NCBI GenBank assembly: GCA_016191345.1
Contig: JACPOU010000042.1
Span: 1 to 64,000 of the forward strand
Direction: 5' to 3'
Length of the DNA stretch: 64,000 bases
From: Chloroflexota bacterium
Lineage (GTDB): Bacteria; Chloroflexota; Limnocylindria; Limnocylindrales; CSP1-4
Shown: piece after piece, positions 43,595 through 51,573 of the stretch
Layout of the letters: every line of letters starts with the position of its first letter
Position numbering within the stretch: position 1 is the first letter of the stretch
The notes under the pieces: generated by a model
What the model saw: the letters and a program-made list of their open reading frames with translations, nothing else
Databases searched by the model: none
Told to the model about the DNA's origin: nothing
Position numbers and translations under genes: made by a program

Positions 43595-45004
43595 CTAGGC
43601 CAGGTCTGCCGCGGGCGAGCCCGGCGCCGGGCCGTCGAAGGCCGGCTGCGACGTGCGCGCTGCGTGCTGCGAGATGAGCGGGATGGGCCGCGGGTCCGCA
43701 TGCCGGCCCGGATCGCGCACGTCCTCGGCCCACTTCGTGCGGACGAAGGCATCCACGACCTCGGGGTCGAACTGGATCCCGGCAAACTTGCGAAGCTCGG
43801 CGAGCGCCTGCTCGTTGGTGAGCGGCGTCATTCGGTAGGGCCGAGCGGCGGTCATCGCCTCGAAGGCGTCGGCGCAGTGCAGGATCCGGGCGAGCTTCGG
43901 GATCTCGTCGCCCATGAGGCGGTCCGGGTAGCCCGAGCCGTTGTACCACTCGTGGTGATGCCGAATGATCGGGAGCTCAGCCGCGAGCTTCGTGACGGGG
44001 GCGATAATCTCGGCACCCAGGACCGGATGCGCGTTCATGACCATCCGCTCCTCACGGGTCAGGCGCTCCTGCTTGAGGAGGATGTTGTCCGGCACCCCGA
44101 TCTTGCCGACGTCGTGAAGAAGGCCGCCCCATTCGAGGGCCTCGAGCTCGCCGGCGCTCACGCGCATCTCCCGCCCGATGTCGACGCTGATCATCCGGAC
44201 GTTCTGGCTGTGCTTGCTCGTGAACGGATCGCGCTTGTCCACGGCTTCGGCCAGGGCTCCGATCGTCTGCGTGAACATGTCCCGCATCTCGACGAACCGG
44301 TGGTACGCCACCCGCGTCGTGTACAGCGGCAGGGCGAACAGGAGGGTGGTCCACCACCCCGCCCCCGGCGTGGCATACATCCGCGCCATGAGCCAGCCCA
44401 GTGGGGCAAGCGCCAAGAGGCTCGCTGCGAATCCGCGTGAGTCTTCGACTAGCAGTTGCTTGATCGGCATGCCGACCTTTAGGCCGACGACGACTGACAC
44501 GATGAGAAGGTTCAGGCCAAAGTAGGCCACAGCCCCGACGACCGTCGCGAACAGATCGCTCAATAGGCCCGCAGGGGCGATCTCGCGGATGAGCTCGATC
44601 ACCAAACCGCACGCTACCGCCGATACAACCAAACCGGCGTGGTTGACAAGCGAGCCGTACCACGGCACGCGACCCCGCAGCTCTCTTATCTCGGTGGTCC
44701 CGATGAGCGCGACCAGCGCTCCAGCAAAGGGCCCGCCCAAACTTGTGGCAGCGATGATAGGTGCGATCGATACGGTCACCAGGATCCCGCCCGGCATCTG
44801 GACTGGCAAAGCGGACGCCAGAAATGTTGCTAGCGTCCAGAATGAGATCCCGAGGACCAGTTCACCGCCAGTGACCGCCGGATCGCCGAGGTTGATCGCG
44901 ACGCTGGGAAAGTCTTCAAGACGAAACACAAAGCCCGTGGTCACGAGTGCAATCGCACCCGCGACCACGAGCAATGTGTTAAAGAGCTTCAGGGTCTTCG
45001 GCAC
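43595..45004 (-). CDS. membrane-anchored HD-GYP phosphodiesterase-like protein
   Basis: A 469-residue protein. Seven or eight membrane spans (residues ~8-230) form an MASE-like sensor module, followed by an HD-GYP domain: HSQNVRMISVDIG, WGGLLHDVGKIGVPDNILL, HHHEWYNGSGYPDRLMG and ILHCADAFEAMTAARPYR. Metal-binding residues and GYP are present, so cyclic-di-GMP hydrolysis is plausible. The start is GTG at 45004 with GAGG six bases upstream, directly after a nested hairpin. It is downstream of two tiny reading frames and the STAND regulator. The membrane-domain half is lower in GC than the catalytic half. Confidence 0.82.
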   Translation of the reverse strand: MPKTLKLFNTLLVVAGAIALVTTGFVFRLEDFPSVAINLGDPAVTGGELVLGISFWTLATFLASALPVQMPGGILVTVSIAPIIAATSLGGPFAGALVALIGTTEIRELRGRVPWYGSLVNHAGLVVSAVACGLVIELIREIAPAGLLSDLFATVVGAVAYFGLNLLIVSVVVGLKVGMPIKQLLVEDSRGFAASLLALAPLGWLMARMYATPGAGWWTTLLFALPLYTTRVAYHRFVEMRDMFTQTIGALAEAVDKRDPFTSKHSQNVRMISVDIGREMRVSAGELEALEWGGLLHDVGKIGVPDNILLKQERLTREERMVMNAHPVLGAEIIAPVTKLAAELPIIRHHHEWYNGSGYPDRLMGDEIPKLARILHCADAFEAMTAARPYRMTPLTNEQALAELRKFAGIQFDPEVVDAFVRTKWAEDVRDPGRHADPRPIPLISQHAARTSQPAFDGPAPGSPAADLA

Positions 45005-45014
45005 TACATGCCTC

Positions 45015-45077
45015 GTACGTTAGCTACTGGCGGGACTCTATGCCATAGCGCCCCGCCAGTGTATAGCCCTAACGTAC
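45015..45077 (-). promoter_or_regulatory. nested inverted repeat before the HD-GYP start
   Basis: Outer arms GTACGTTAG (45015-45023) and CTAACGTAC (45069-45077) enclose inner arms ACTGGCGGG (45026-45034) and CCCGCCAGT (45052-45060). All pairs are perfect. The structure follows the 29-residue peptide gene immediately and ends next to the GAGG ribosome-binding site of the HD-GYP gene, so it may terminate the short message or control translation. No U-run follows. It does not match a riboswitch class I can recognise. Confidence 0.65.
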
Positions 45078-45078
45078 C

Positions 45079-45168
45079 TTAGTAGCCCTTGAGCGAAGCT
45101 CCTCCTGCGAGGGCCATAGCGGCGACCGTGCTTATAGTCACCGCGAGTCGAAAGAGTCGGGCCTTCAT
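45079..45168 (-). CDS. small secreted-peptide candidate ending SLKGY
   Basis: A 29-codon frame. It starts MKARLFRLAV, has a hydrophobic core, and ends AMALAGGASLKGY. This is the build of a minimal signal peptide: basic start, apolar core, ALA-type cleavage site and a tail of about 5-8 residues. GGAG lies seven bases before the ATG and overlaps the stop of the preceding tiny frame, which also ends in SLKGY. Codon signal cannot be judged at this length. It could be a processed signalling peptide, a leader, or a chance frame created by a duplication; context favours a real gene but does not prove it. Confidence 0.5.
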   Translation of the reverse strand: MKARLFRLAVTISTVAAMALAGGASLKGY

Positions 45169-45178
45169 CGGTCGACTC

Positions 45179-45211
45179 CTAGTAGCCCTTGAGGCTCTGA
45201 TCCGGATGCAC
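45179..45211 (-). CDS. 10-codon leader frame ending SLKGY
   Basis: Read from the GTG at 45211 this encodes MHPDQSLKGY and a TAG. A near-perfect ribosome-binding site AAGGAGG (45219-45225) sits seven bases upstream, stronger than most in the window. The 14-base sequence CTCAAGGGCTACTA at its end is repeated exactly 100 bp downstream at the end of the 29-codon frame. An in-frame GTG at 45250 would give a longer form without a ribosome-binding site. Confidence 0.4.
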   Translation of the reverse strand: MHPDQSLKGY

Positions 45212-45251
45212 GCTCGTTCCTCCTTGCGGCCTCCGTGCCCATAGAGACACG

Positions 45252-45276
45252 AAAACCGACCAGACACATGGTCGGT
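45252..45276 (-). terminator. attenuator-like hairpin with T-run
   Basis: ACCGACC and GGTCGGT (45255-45261 with 45270-45276) form a 7-bp stem with an eight-base loop. On the minus strand it is followed immediately by TTTTC. It lies between the promoter and the tiny frames, where it could act as an attenuator. The stem is short, so termination may be partial. Confidence 0.5.
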
Positions 45277-45295
45277 CGGTTGCACTACTCGCTCC

Positions 45296-45327
45296 GCCCC
45301 ACCCTAAGTGCCCATTTCAGGTGGGGC
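45296..45327 (-). promoter_or_regulatory. leader hairpin
   Basis: GCCCCACC (45296-45303) pairs with GGTGGGGC (45320-45327) across a 16-base loop, in the transcribed leader upstream of the attenuator-like hairpin. Role unknown. Confidence 0.45.
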
Positions 45328-45361
45328 TTCAGCGCGTCCGAGCGTTCTTGACTTGTCTTCC

Positions 45362-45377
45362 TAGTACCGGAGTACTA
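45362..45377. promoter_or_regulatory. 16-bp palindrome near the start of the leader
   Basis: TAGTAC-CGGA-GTACTA is a perfect dyad about 13 bp downstream of the -10 box, near the first transcribed bases. It is a candidate protein-binding site. Confidence 0.4.
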
Positions 45378-45389
45378 CGAAGTGGACGG

Positions 45390-45436
45390 ACTATAGGTAG
45401 ACCGCACCGCACCGGTCAATACGCATGTCTACCTAT
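45390..45436 (-). promoter_or_regulatory. sigma-70-like promoter overlapped by a 10-bp inverted repeat
   Basis: Minus-strand TTGACC (45414-45419) and TATAGT (45390-45395) are 18 bp apart, one of the best promoter matches seen here. The arms ATAGGTAGAC (45393-45402) and GTCTACCTAT (45427-45436) form a perfect inverted repeat, one arm overlapping the -10 box and the other lying just upstream of the -35. Centres are 34 bp apart, about three helical turns. This is the layout of an operator for a dimeric regulator; the STAND-BTAD protein next door is a candidate. Confidence 0.6.
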
Positions 45437-45451
45437 CTTGCGCGGACGGCC

Positions 45452-48400
45452 CTAGAGCGCGCTAAAGGGTTGCGGATCTATTCCGAGCTCCCGGAGCGAT
45501 TGGGCGTAGTGGCCGTATTGCTCCGCGGCGGCGGCATGCGAGCCGGCGAGCCGGTACAGCCGGAGAAGGGCTATCTGGAGCTCCTCCGAGTCCGGCTCAA
45601 CCTCCACGGCCAACTCGGCGATAGCCACGCCTCGCGCATAGTGGCCCGAGGCGGTATCCAGACGCAGGGCGGACTCGATCACCCGAAGGTACGAGGCATG
45701 CAGGTTGTCGCGATAGTCCGCCGACCAGTCGTCGTAGACGAAGTCCAGGGCAAATCGCCCCCGGTATGCACGTGCCAATGAATCCGCCTGCTCCGGGGTC
45801 GGGTCGCCTCGGATCTCTCGAAGCAATGCTCGGCATTCCCTCGACCGGGATGTGATGAGTTCCCCGTCGAGCCAGAGGGTCTCCGTGTTCTGCTGGACAT
45901 ACCCGGGGCTCACGTCGTCCTGATAGTCCGGTTCGAAGACACGCCGCAGGAAGTACACCGTCTGGTTCAGCGAGTTGAACGCCGCCGAGGGATCCGAGTC
46001 CGGCCACAGCGCATCAATGACTTCCTCCCGCGATGCCGACATCCGCGGCTTTGTCAGGAGGAGACACAACAGGGCGAGGACGCGCCGCCGAATCTGTCCA
46101 CCTTCGAGAAGTCGACCACCGATCTCGACATGAACCCTGCCGAGATCCTCGACTCGGACCTTGTCGGCAAGCCGGCGAGCGAGGCCCCGCCCCAGTTGGC
46201 TCTTGCCGCCCCGCCCGCGGGCGAAGTCGCGAAGGAGCCCTATATCTTCGCGAAGGCCAATTTCATCGAGGAGAGTCGCCGCGCGGTCCTGCGCGTCGGG
46301 TGTTCCCCGGCTGATCGCCGCGCGTAATGGCGCTCGCCAACGCTCGGGCCGCAGGCGCGCCTCTGTCTCGATCACACTGGAGTCGCGTTCAAAACGCGGT
46401 AGCGCCACCGCGATAGCCTCGGCGGCCATCGAAAGATAGGCCGGCTGATCTCGCAGCCACCCCGGCAGCTGTGCTGGCCCCGTTCCATGGGCGATGGCCA
46501 TGCACTCTGCGAACCTCGCCCACAATCCTGCACCTTGACGAGAGGCGGCGGCACGGGCCGCTTCGATAGCTTCCAAGTGACCGTCTTCGCCAAAGCGAGC
46601 CTCGACCTCAGCGTGAGCAACCAGTCGTCTCGCTTCGACTGCGGGGCCGGTCGCGGCGCGGCCCAGACTGAGGCTGGCGAGGCGTAAGCGCGCCGAGGCC
46701 TCATTGCCAGTTCGAACGTCTATAGCGATCCAAGTGAGGATCGCCTGCTCGCCCACGTCGTCGGCTGGGTCGATTTCCCGATCGACGCTCTGCAGCATTT
46801 GCTCCGCGACGCGGACATCACCGTATAGAGCTTCGATGTCCGCGGCCTCGAACGTGACCTCTAGCTTCCTAACGGCGTCGTCAAGGCCCTCCCGATAACG
46901 CCGCCGCGCCGCACCGAGATCGCCAAGGTGAGCTTCAGCCCAAGCGGCCGCAAGTCGAGCAGATGCGAGTTCAACCCCCGACGACGTGGCCTGAAGCGCG
47001 TCGATCGCGTCGACCGCACTAGCGAGTGCCTCAACAGCCGAGCCTTGGACACGCCGGATCTGGGCCAGATTCGTCAAGGCGACGCCCCGGAAGTGGAGGT
47101 TCTCAGCGCGATGGCTCGCTTCGGCAACGTCTGCGGTGAGACGAGCGGCTAGTTCCAGGTCGCCATCTACCGACGAACGGATTCCGGCGACCACGGCCTT
47201 TGACGAACGTCGTCGAATATCGGGACTCGATAGCCCGTCGAGACGTCGCTCGATTTCCTCGATGTCCTCAAGGGCGCTACAGCTGATGGAGATCATCAGA
47301 GCATTCCAGAGAGCGATCTCGGACCCCGATGCGATCTCGATGGCCGCTCGCGCCGAGGCCAGTGCTCCTCGCGAGTCCCCGCGCTTCATGGCCATTCTGG
47401 AAGCGATGATCGAGGGAATCGGGTCGCCTTCGGCAAATTCAGGAAGCGCGAGGACCAGCTCTTCGGCGGCGGCGTAGGCGCCGGTGGCGAGGATGGTTTC
47501 GATCGCGGTGCCGAGGACGCGACGGGCGTCGTCGAAGTCGCCGGCGTGGATGTAGTGGTGGCCCGCGATGCGCCAGTCAATCGGTTCGGCGGCGACCGCG
47601 ATCGAGTGGTGGATCGAGGCGACCTCCACCGGCCCGACCGACCGCAGCAACCGCGCGGACAGGAAGTCGCGGACGAGCAGGTGGGCGCGGACCTGGTCCC
47701 GGCTCGAGGGTCCGTTCCGGCTGAAGAGCCCGAGGAGCTCGCCCTCCGCGATCGCGGCGCGCGTCTGGTCGGGGGTGACGGCCGCCGCGACGCTGCCGAG
47801 CACGGGTTCCACGATGTCCAGCAGCGAGGTCCGCATCAGAAACGACTGGAGCTCGGGCGAGAGCTCACCCACGACTTCCTCGGCGAGGTAGTCGTACAGC
47901 TCGCCCTCGGCGCCGTTCAGCGAGTTGACGAACGCCCGGATCTCCGTCGGCGTTCGATCCCGGATCGCGGTTCGGACGAGCTGCAGGGAGGCAGCCCAGC
48001 CCTCGGTCCGCCGCGTCAGCTCGGCCACGACCGCCGGATCGAGTGACAGGGAGTAGGTGTCCCGGAAGAGCTGCTCCGTCTCCGCCGCGTCGAAGCGAAG
48101 GTCCGATGTCCGCAGCTCGGCGATCTCGCCCAGGGCCCGCAACCGCGCGAGCGGCAACGGTGGCAGCTTCCGGCTGACGAGCACGAAGGTGAGGCGCTCA
48201 GGGCCGCGCTCGACCAGTTCGCGAAGGACGTGCCGGACGTCGCTCGCGTCGTCGACCGCGTGGAGGTCGTCGAGGACGAGGGCCGTCGGATCGGGCGGGA
48301 GCTCGCCGAGCTCGCGGATGAACGTGCCGAGCACGGTGTCCAGGGACGGTGCCGTCGCTCCGTTCTCGCGAAGCAGGGCCTGGGTATGAGGCGCGAACTC

Positions 48401-48955
48401 GGGCAGGTGGATCCGAAGCGCGGCGACGAGGTGGGCGATGAACCCGGTCCAGTCGCGATCCCCTCGATCGAGCCGGTACCAGAGGGTCCGGACTCGACTC
48501 CGGCGGGTGAAGTCGGCGAGCAGTGTCGTCTTGCCGTAGCCCGCCTCGGCCGTGACGAGGACGATCCGTCGGTGGATCTTGACGCGCAGCCAGTCGAGGA
48601 GGCGAACGCGTTCGAGTGTCTCGTCGCGAAGGGGAGGTGCCTGGACCTTGTTGAGCTGGACCGGGAACTCGGGCATGGGACCGAGCAGGCCTCCGGAACC
48701 CTGGACGGGCACGACGATGGACGGACGGCCCGGTCCGACGGCGATTCCTCGCGCGGCGTCGGCCTGTACGCCTTCGAGGGGGTGGCGTGCCTGGGTTCGG
48801 GGTTCGGGCGGCGCGAACGATAGAGATCGGTGCACCGTGGTGTCAACGCGGCGCGCAGCCCGGTTGGCGACACGTGCCGTCGGTTCGACCAGTTCGCGGG
48901 ATTCGGGCGGCACGCGGGAGAGCTGCGCGGGTCGGGGGCTGGGCATGGCGGACAT
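45452..48955 (-). CDS. STAND-type transcription regulator with BTAD domain
   Basis: A protein of up to 1167 residues. Residues ~95-420 are a MalT-like NTPase with Walker A VTAEAGYGKTTLL (~135-146), TALVLDDLHAVDDAS and RTEGWAASLQL. Residues ~450-900 are TPR-like helices. The C-terminus has an OmpR-type winged helix (RRRVLALLCLLLTKPRMSAS, EEVIDALWPDSDPSAAFNSL) and a bacterial transcriptional activator domain (VEVEPDSEELQIALLRLYRL). Proteins of this design sense small ligands and activate transcription. The start is uncertain; M94 (48676) begins the conserved part. The 3' two-thirds is visibly lower in GC than the 5' third. Confidence 0.83.
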   Translation of the reverse strand: MSAMPSPRPAQLSRVPPESRELVEPTARVANRAARRVDTTVHRSLSFAPPEPRTQARHPLEGVQADAARGIAVGPGRPSIVVPVQGSGGLLGPMPEFPVQLNKVQAPPLRDETLERVRLLDWLRVKIHRRIVLVTAEAGYGKTTLLADFTRRSRVRTLWYRLDRGDRDWTGFIAHLVAALRIHLPEFAPHTQALLRENGATAPSLDTVLGTFIRELGELPPDPTALVLDDLHAVDDASDVRHVLRELVERGPERLTFVLVSRKLPPLPLARLRALGEIAELRTSDLRFDAAETEQLFRDTYSLSLDPAVVAELTRRTEGWAASLQLVRTAIRDRTPTEIRAFVNSLNGAEGELYDYLAEEVVGELSPELQSFLMRTSLLDIVEPVLGSVAAAVTPDQTRAAIAEGELLGLFSRNGPSSRDQVRAHLLVRDFLSARLLRSVGPVEVASIHHSIAVAAEPIDWRIAGHHYIHAGDFDDARRVLGTAIETILATGAYAAAEELVLALPEFAEGDPIPSIIASRMAMKRGDSRGALASARAAIEIASGSEIALWNALMISISCSALEDIEEIERRLDGLSSPDIRRRSSKAVVAGIRSSVDGDLELAARLTADVAEASHRAENLHFRGVALTNLAQIRRVQGSAVEALASAVDAIDALQATSSGVELASARLAAAWAEAHLGDLGAARRRYREGLDDAVRKLEVTFEAADIEALYGDVRVAEQMLQSVDREIDPADDVGEQAILTWIAIDVRTGNEASARLRLASLSLGRAATGPAVEARRLVAHAEVEARFGEDGHLEAIEAARAAASRQGAGLWARFAECMAIAHGTGPAQLPGWLRDQPAYLSMAAEAIAVALPRFERDSSVIETEARLRPERWRAPLRAAISRGTPDAQDRAATLLDEIGLREDIGLLRDFARGRGGKSQLGRGLARRLADKVRVEDLGRVHVEIGGRLLEGGQIRRRVLALLCLLLTKPRMSASREEVIDALWPDSDPSAAFNSLNQTVYFLRRVFEPDYQDDVSPGYVQQNTETLWLDGELITSRSRECRALLREIRGDPTPEQADSLARAYRGRFALDFVYDDWSADYRDNLHASYLRVIESALRLDTASGHYARGVAIAELAVEVEPDSEELQIALLRLYRLAGSHAAAAEQYGHYAQSLRELGIDPQPFSAL

Positions 48956-48970
48956 GGTGGCGAGCCGCGC

Positions 48971-50626
48971 TCATCCCGCGATTAGCTGCGACGTCTCGAA
49001 GGGGACGACCGGGAACGGAACAGGTCCGGCGGCCTGGGAGGGGCACGACACCGAGCTCGCGGGCTCGAGGTCGAGGAGCTTACCGGCGACAGTGGTCGGG
49101 AGCACGATCCGGCCCCGTTCGACGAGGTCGCCATCTCGCAGTGGTGCGAACGCGGCGGCTCCGCCGATCCCGTCCGCGAGCGTGATCAGCCAGACGCGGC
49201 CGCACGCGGCGCCGCCAAGGCCGGCGAGGTCGCCCCAGGTCGCCTCGTCCGGCGTCAGGCGGACACCGGCCTCGAGCAGGCCCTGCCCGCGGTAATACGG
49301 ATCTGCCCCGGAATCCCAGGAGTAGAGGGGCCCGGGCAGCTCGGTGGGCGCCGCGGTGCGGCCGACGAGGTAGGCGACCGGGAAGTAGGACCGCGCATCG
49401 GCCGCCACCGCGATGTCTCCGGGGCGCATTCGAGCCTGCAGCTCGGCGACGACCTCCCGCGCCGGCGCCACGTTCAGACCGGAGCGCCACGTTGTGACCC
49501 ACGTCGCCGCGCCGACCGCGAGGATCGCGGCGGCCGCCAGCGTGACGCCACGATGGGCAACCGTCGCCGCGCGCCCGCCGTCGCTCAGCGCGCCGGCTGC
49601 CCGTCGCAGCCCGGCGGCCACGAGGATGGCCACCGGGACGATCGCGGCGCCGAAGTAGCGAGGGTCGAAGATCGGGTGCACCTGGCTGACCAGCCAGATG
49701 ACCGGCACGAGTGCCACACCAGCGCCCAGCACCGGGACGAGGGCGCGCCCGGCATCCGCGCCCGCCGCATTGGCCGGCACCGTGCCCGGGGCGCGCGTGA
49801 GCGCCAACAGCCCGTAGCCGGCCACGGCCGCGATGGCAAGCCCGGCCAACGTTTCGCTGAACGGGAGCGCCGCCGGGTCCACCACCACACTCATGATCGG
49901 GCGCAGGACGTCGGGGATCGCCGGCCGGGGCGTCCAGAACGGGCCGTCCCGCGCCACGCCGAGCAGGTTCGGGACCCACGGCAGGATCGTCGCGCCCCCG
50001 GCCGCGATCGCCACGACGGGGCGGAGCGACGGCCGCCGCCCTCGCAGCAAGGGCGCGACCGCGACGAGGAACTGCAGACCCGCGACCACGAGCCCATAGG
50101 TGAAGGTCCAGACCTCGATCGCCACGGCAACGAAGAGGACAGCCGCCTCGAGATTCCGCAGCCGGCCGCTGGAGCGACCACTCGCGAGGCGCCAGAGCAT
50201 CCACCAGGCGATCGTCGCGGCCGCGGCGTCCATCGCGTACATCCGTGCGTCGCGGGCGTTGGCGAGCGCGAGCGGCGACGCGGCGAGGATCGCCAGCACC
50301 CCGAGCCCCGTCGACCGGCCGAGGCTCTCGGTCGCCCACCGCCAGCCGGCGAGGACCAGCCCGAGTCCCCAGGCCGCGGAGAGGGCTCGGAGGGCTGCCT
50401 CGCTGTCGCCGGCGATCGCCATCCAGCCCTTCAGCACGATCTGGTAGAGGGGCGGATAGGGCTCGACTGCCGCGTGACGAACGAGATCTTCGATCGGATA
50501 CCGGGCGAGCAGCCACGAGGCGGCCTCGTCGCGGAAGAGCTGCCGGTCACCGGGGAAGGCGACGCGGGCCGCCACCGCCCCCGCCACAAGGAAGAGCGCG
50601 ATGGCCGTGTGGCGGCCGCGGCTCAC
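48971..50626 (-). CDS. polytopic membrane glycosyltransferase (GT39-like)
   Basis: A 551-residue protein with about ten spans. The first loop has PGDRQLFRDEAASWLLARYP with the DE motif of GT-C enzymes, followed by VEPYPPLYQIVLKGWMAIAG and LANARDARMYAMDAAAAT, typical of PMT_2/DUF2723-type transferases. A soluble C-terminal domain of ~170 residues follows. It ends 15 bp before the longest STAND gene start and may be in the same transcript. Confidence 0.77.
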   Translation of the reverse strand: MSRGRHTAIALFLVAGAVAARVAFPGDRQLFRDEAASWLLARYPIEDLVRHAAVEPYPPLYQIVLKGWMAIAGDSEAALRALSAAWGLGLVLAGWRWATESLGRSTGLGVLAILAASPLALANARDARMYAMDAAAATIAWWMLWRLASGRSSGRLRNLEAAVLFVAVAIEVWTFTYGLVVAGLQFLVAVAPLLRGRRPSLRPVVAIAAGGATILPWVPNLLGVARDGPFWTPRPAIPDVLRPIMSVVVDPAALPFSETLAGLAIAAVAGYGLLALTRAPGTVPANAAGADAGRALVPVLGAGVALVPVIWLVSQVHPIFDPRYFGAAIVPVAILVAAGLRRAAGALSDGGRAATVAHRGVTLAAAAILAVGAATWVTTWRSGLNVAPAREVVAELQARMRPGDIAVAADARSYFPVAYLVGRTAAPTELPGPLYSWDSGADPYYRGQGLLEAGVRLTPDEATWGDLAGLGGAACGRVWLITLADGIGGAAAFAPLRDGDLVERGRIVLPTTVAGKLLDLEPASSVSCPSQAAGPVPFPVVPFETSQLIAG

Positions 50627-50676
50627 CGGCGCGCGACCCGGCTCGAACCCGGCCTCGTCAGCCCCTGTACTCCTCG

Positions 50677-50880
50677 TCAGCCCTCGTACTCGAAGCCGAT
50701 CTTGACCTCGACGTGGTACTCGACGATCTCGCCGTCCTCGACCTTCGCCGACGACTTCACGACCTCGACCGACTTGATGTTGCGGACGGTCCGGGAGGCG
50801 GTGGCGACGGCCTGGCGCGCCGCGTCGCTCCAGGAGGTCGGGCTCGTCCCGACCATCTCGCGAATGATGATGACGCCCAC
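50677..50880 (-). CDS. dodecin
   Basis: A 67-residue protein from the GTG at 50880, preceded by an AGGGGAT ribosome-binding site. VGVIIIREMVGTSPTSWSDA, ARQAVATASRTVRNIKSVEV and VEDGEIVEYHVEVKIGFEYE span the whole dodecin fold. Dodecins assemble into dodecamers that bind flavins or CoA and buffer their levels. An upstream in-frame codon at 50898 would add six residues not seen in the family. Confidence 0.9.
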   Translation of the reverse strand: MGVIIIREMVGTSPTSWSDAARQAVATASRTVRNIKSVEVVKSSAKVEDGEIVEYHVEVKIGFEYEG

Positions 50881-50977
50881 GGGATCCCCTTCACGCACGG
50901 CTCGAGACTCGACGGTCGAAGTCTACGGCGATGCTGAAGCGAGCCGGGGCGCCGCGCGGTTCGCCCCTCCGGCCAGG

Positions 50978-51325
50978 TCAGGCGCCGCCCGTCGCCTCGG
51001 ATGTCACGAGGACGCCGGCGCGGACCTTGTCGAAGCAGCTGCTGCAATAGACCGGCCGATCGACCCTCGGCTCGAACGGCACCTTGGCTTGGTTGCCGCA
51101 CGCGCCGCAGACCGCGACGTGGTACTCGCGCGGGCCACCCGGCATTCGAGCCTGCTTTGCCTTCGCCCGGCAGGCCAGACAGCGCTGCGGGACGTTCGCG
51201 AGCCCCTTTTCGGCGAAGAAGCGCTGCTCGCCGGCCGAGAAGATGAACGGCTCGCTGCAGTCTCGGCAGCTCAGGGTCCGGTCCAGGAACACCTCGGAGA
51301 TCCTCCGCTGGATCGCTGTCGCCAT
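50978..51325 (-). CDS. zinc-ribbon protein with four CxxC pairs
   Basis: A 115-residue protein of unknown function. Four Cys pairs are visible: TLSCRDCSEPFIFSAGEQRF, VPQRCLACRAKAK, VAVCGACGNQAKVPFEP and RPVYCSSCFDKVR. The first half matches the probable zinc-ribbon family zf-trcl. Two zinc sites are expected. The ATG at 51325 is chosen because the frame further upstream reads as antisense to the lipoprotein gene. Confidence 0.78.
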   Translation of the reverse strand: MATAIQRRISEVFLDRTLSCRDCSEPFIFSAGEQRFFAEKGLANVPQRCLACRAKAKQARMPGGPREYHVAVCGACGNQAKVPFEPRVDRPVYCSSCFDKVRAGVLVTSEATGGA

Positions 51326-51573
51326 GCCGAGGCGCACGAAGCGACAACCGGGCAGGGGAGGCCCGCCGGAGGGCAGCGATGCGCGCGCTCGGTCCGCCCC
51401 GGCCAGATGGCCATAGCGGAACTGCGGACGAGGATACGCGCGCGGCGCGGGCGTCCGCACGAGATTCGCGCATTCGGGGTACCTGGCGTGCGGGATCCGT
51501 CGCGAGGCGGTCGTCGCCCCATCGGCGCCCAGCCCCGGGGAACCAGCCCCGGGACGCCGGCGTCGTGGCCGCC

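Noticed and set aside
45166-45270. A 34-codon frame starting in the attenuator loop and overlapping the 29-codon peptide start
   Set aside because: It has no ribosome-binding site and its residues are not protein-like; the frame with the AAGGAGG site is preferred.
45005-45451. Cyclic-di-GMP (GEMM) riboswitch before the HD-GYP gene
   Set aside because: The conserved GEMM core sequences are not visible; the structures seen are simple inverted repeats.
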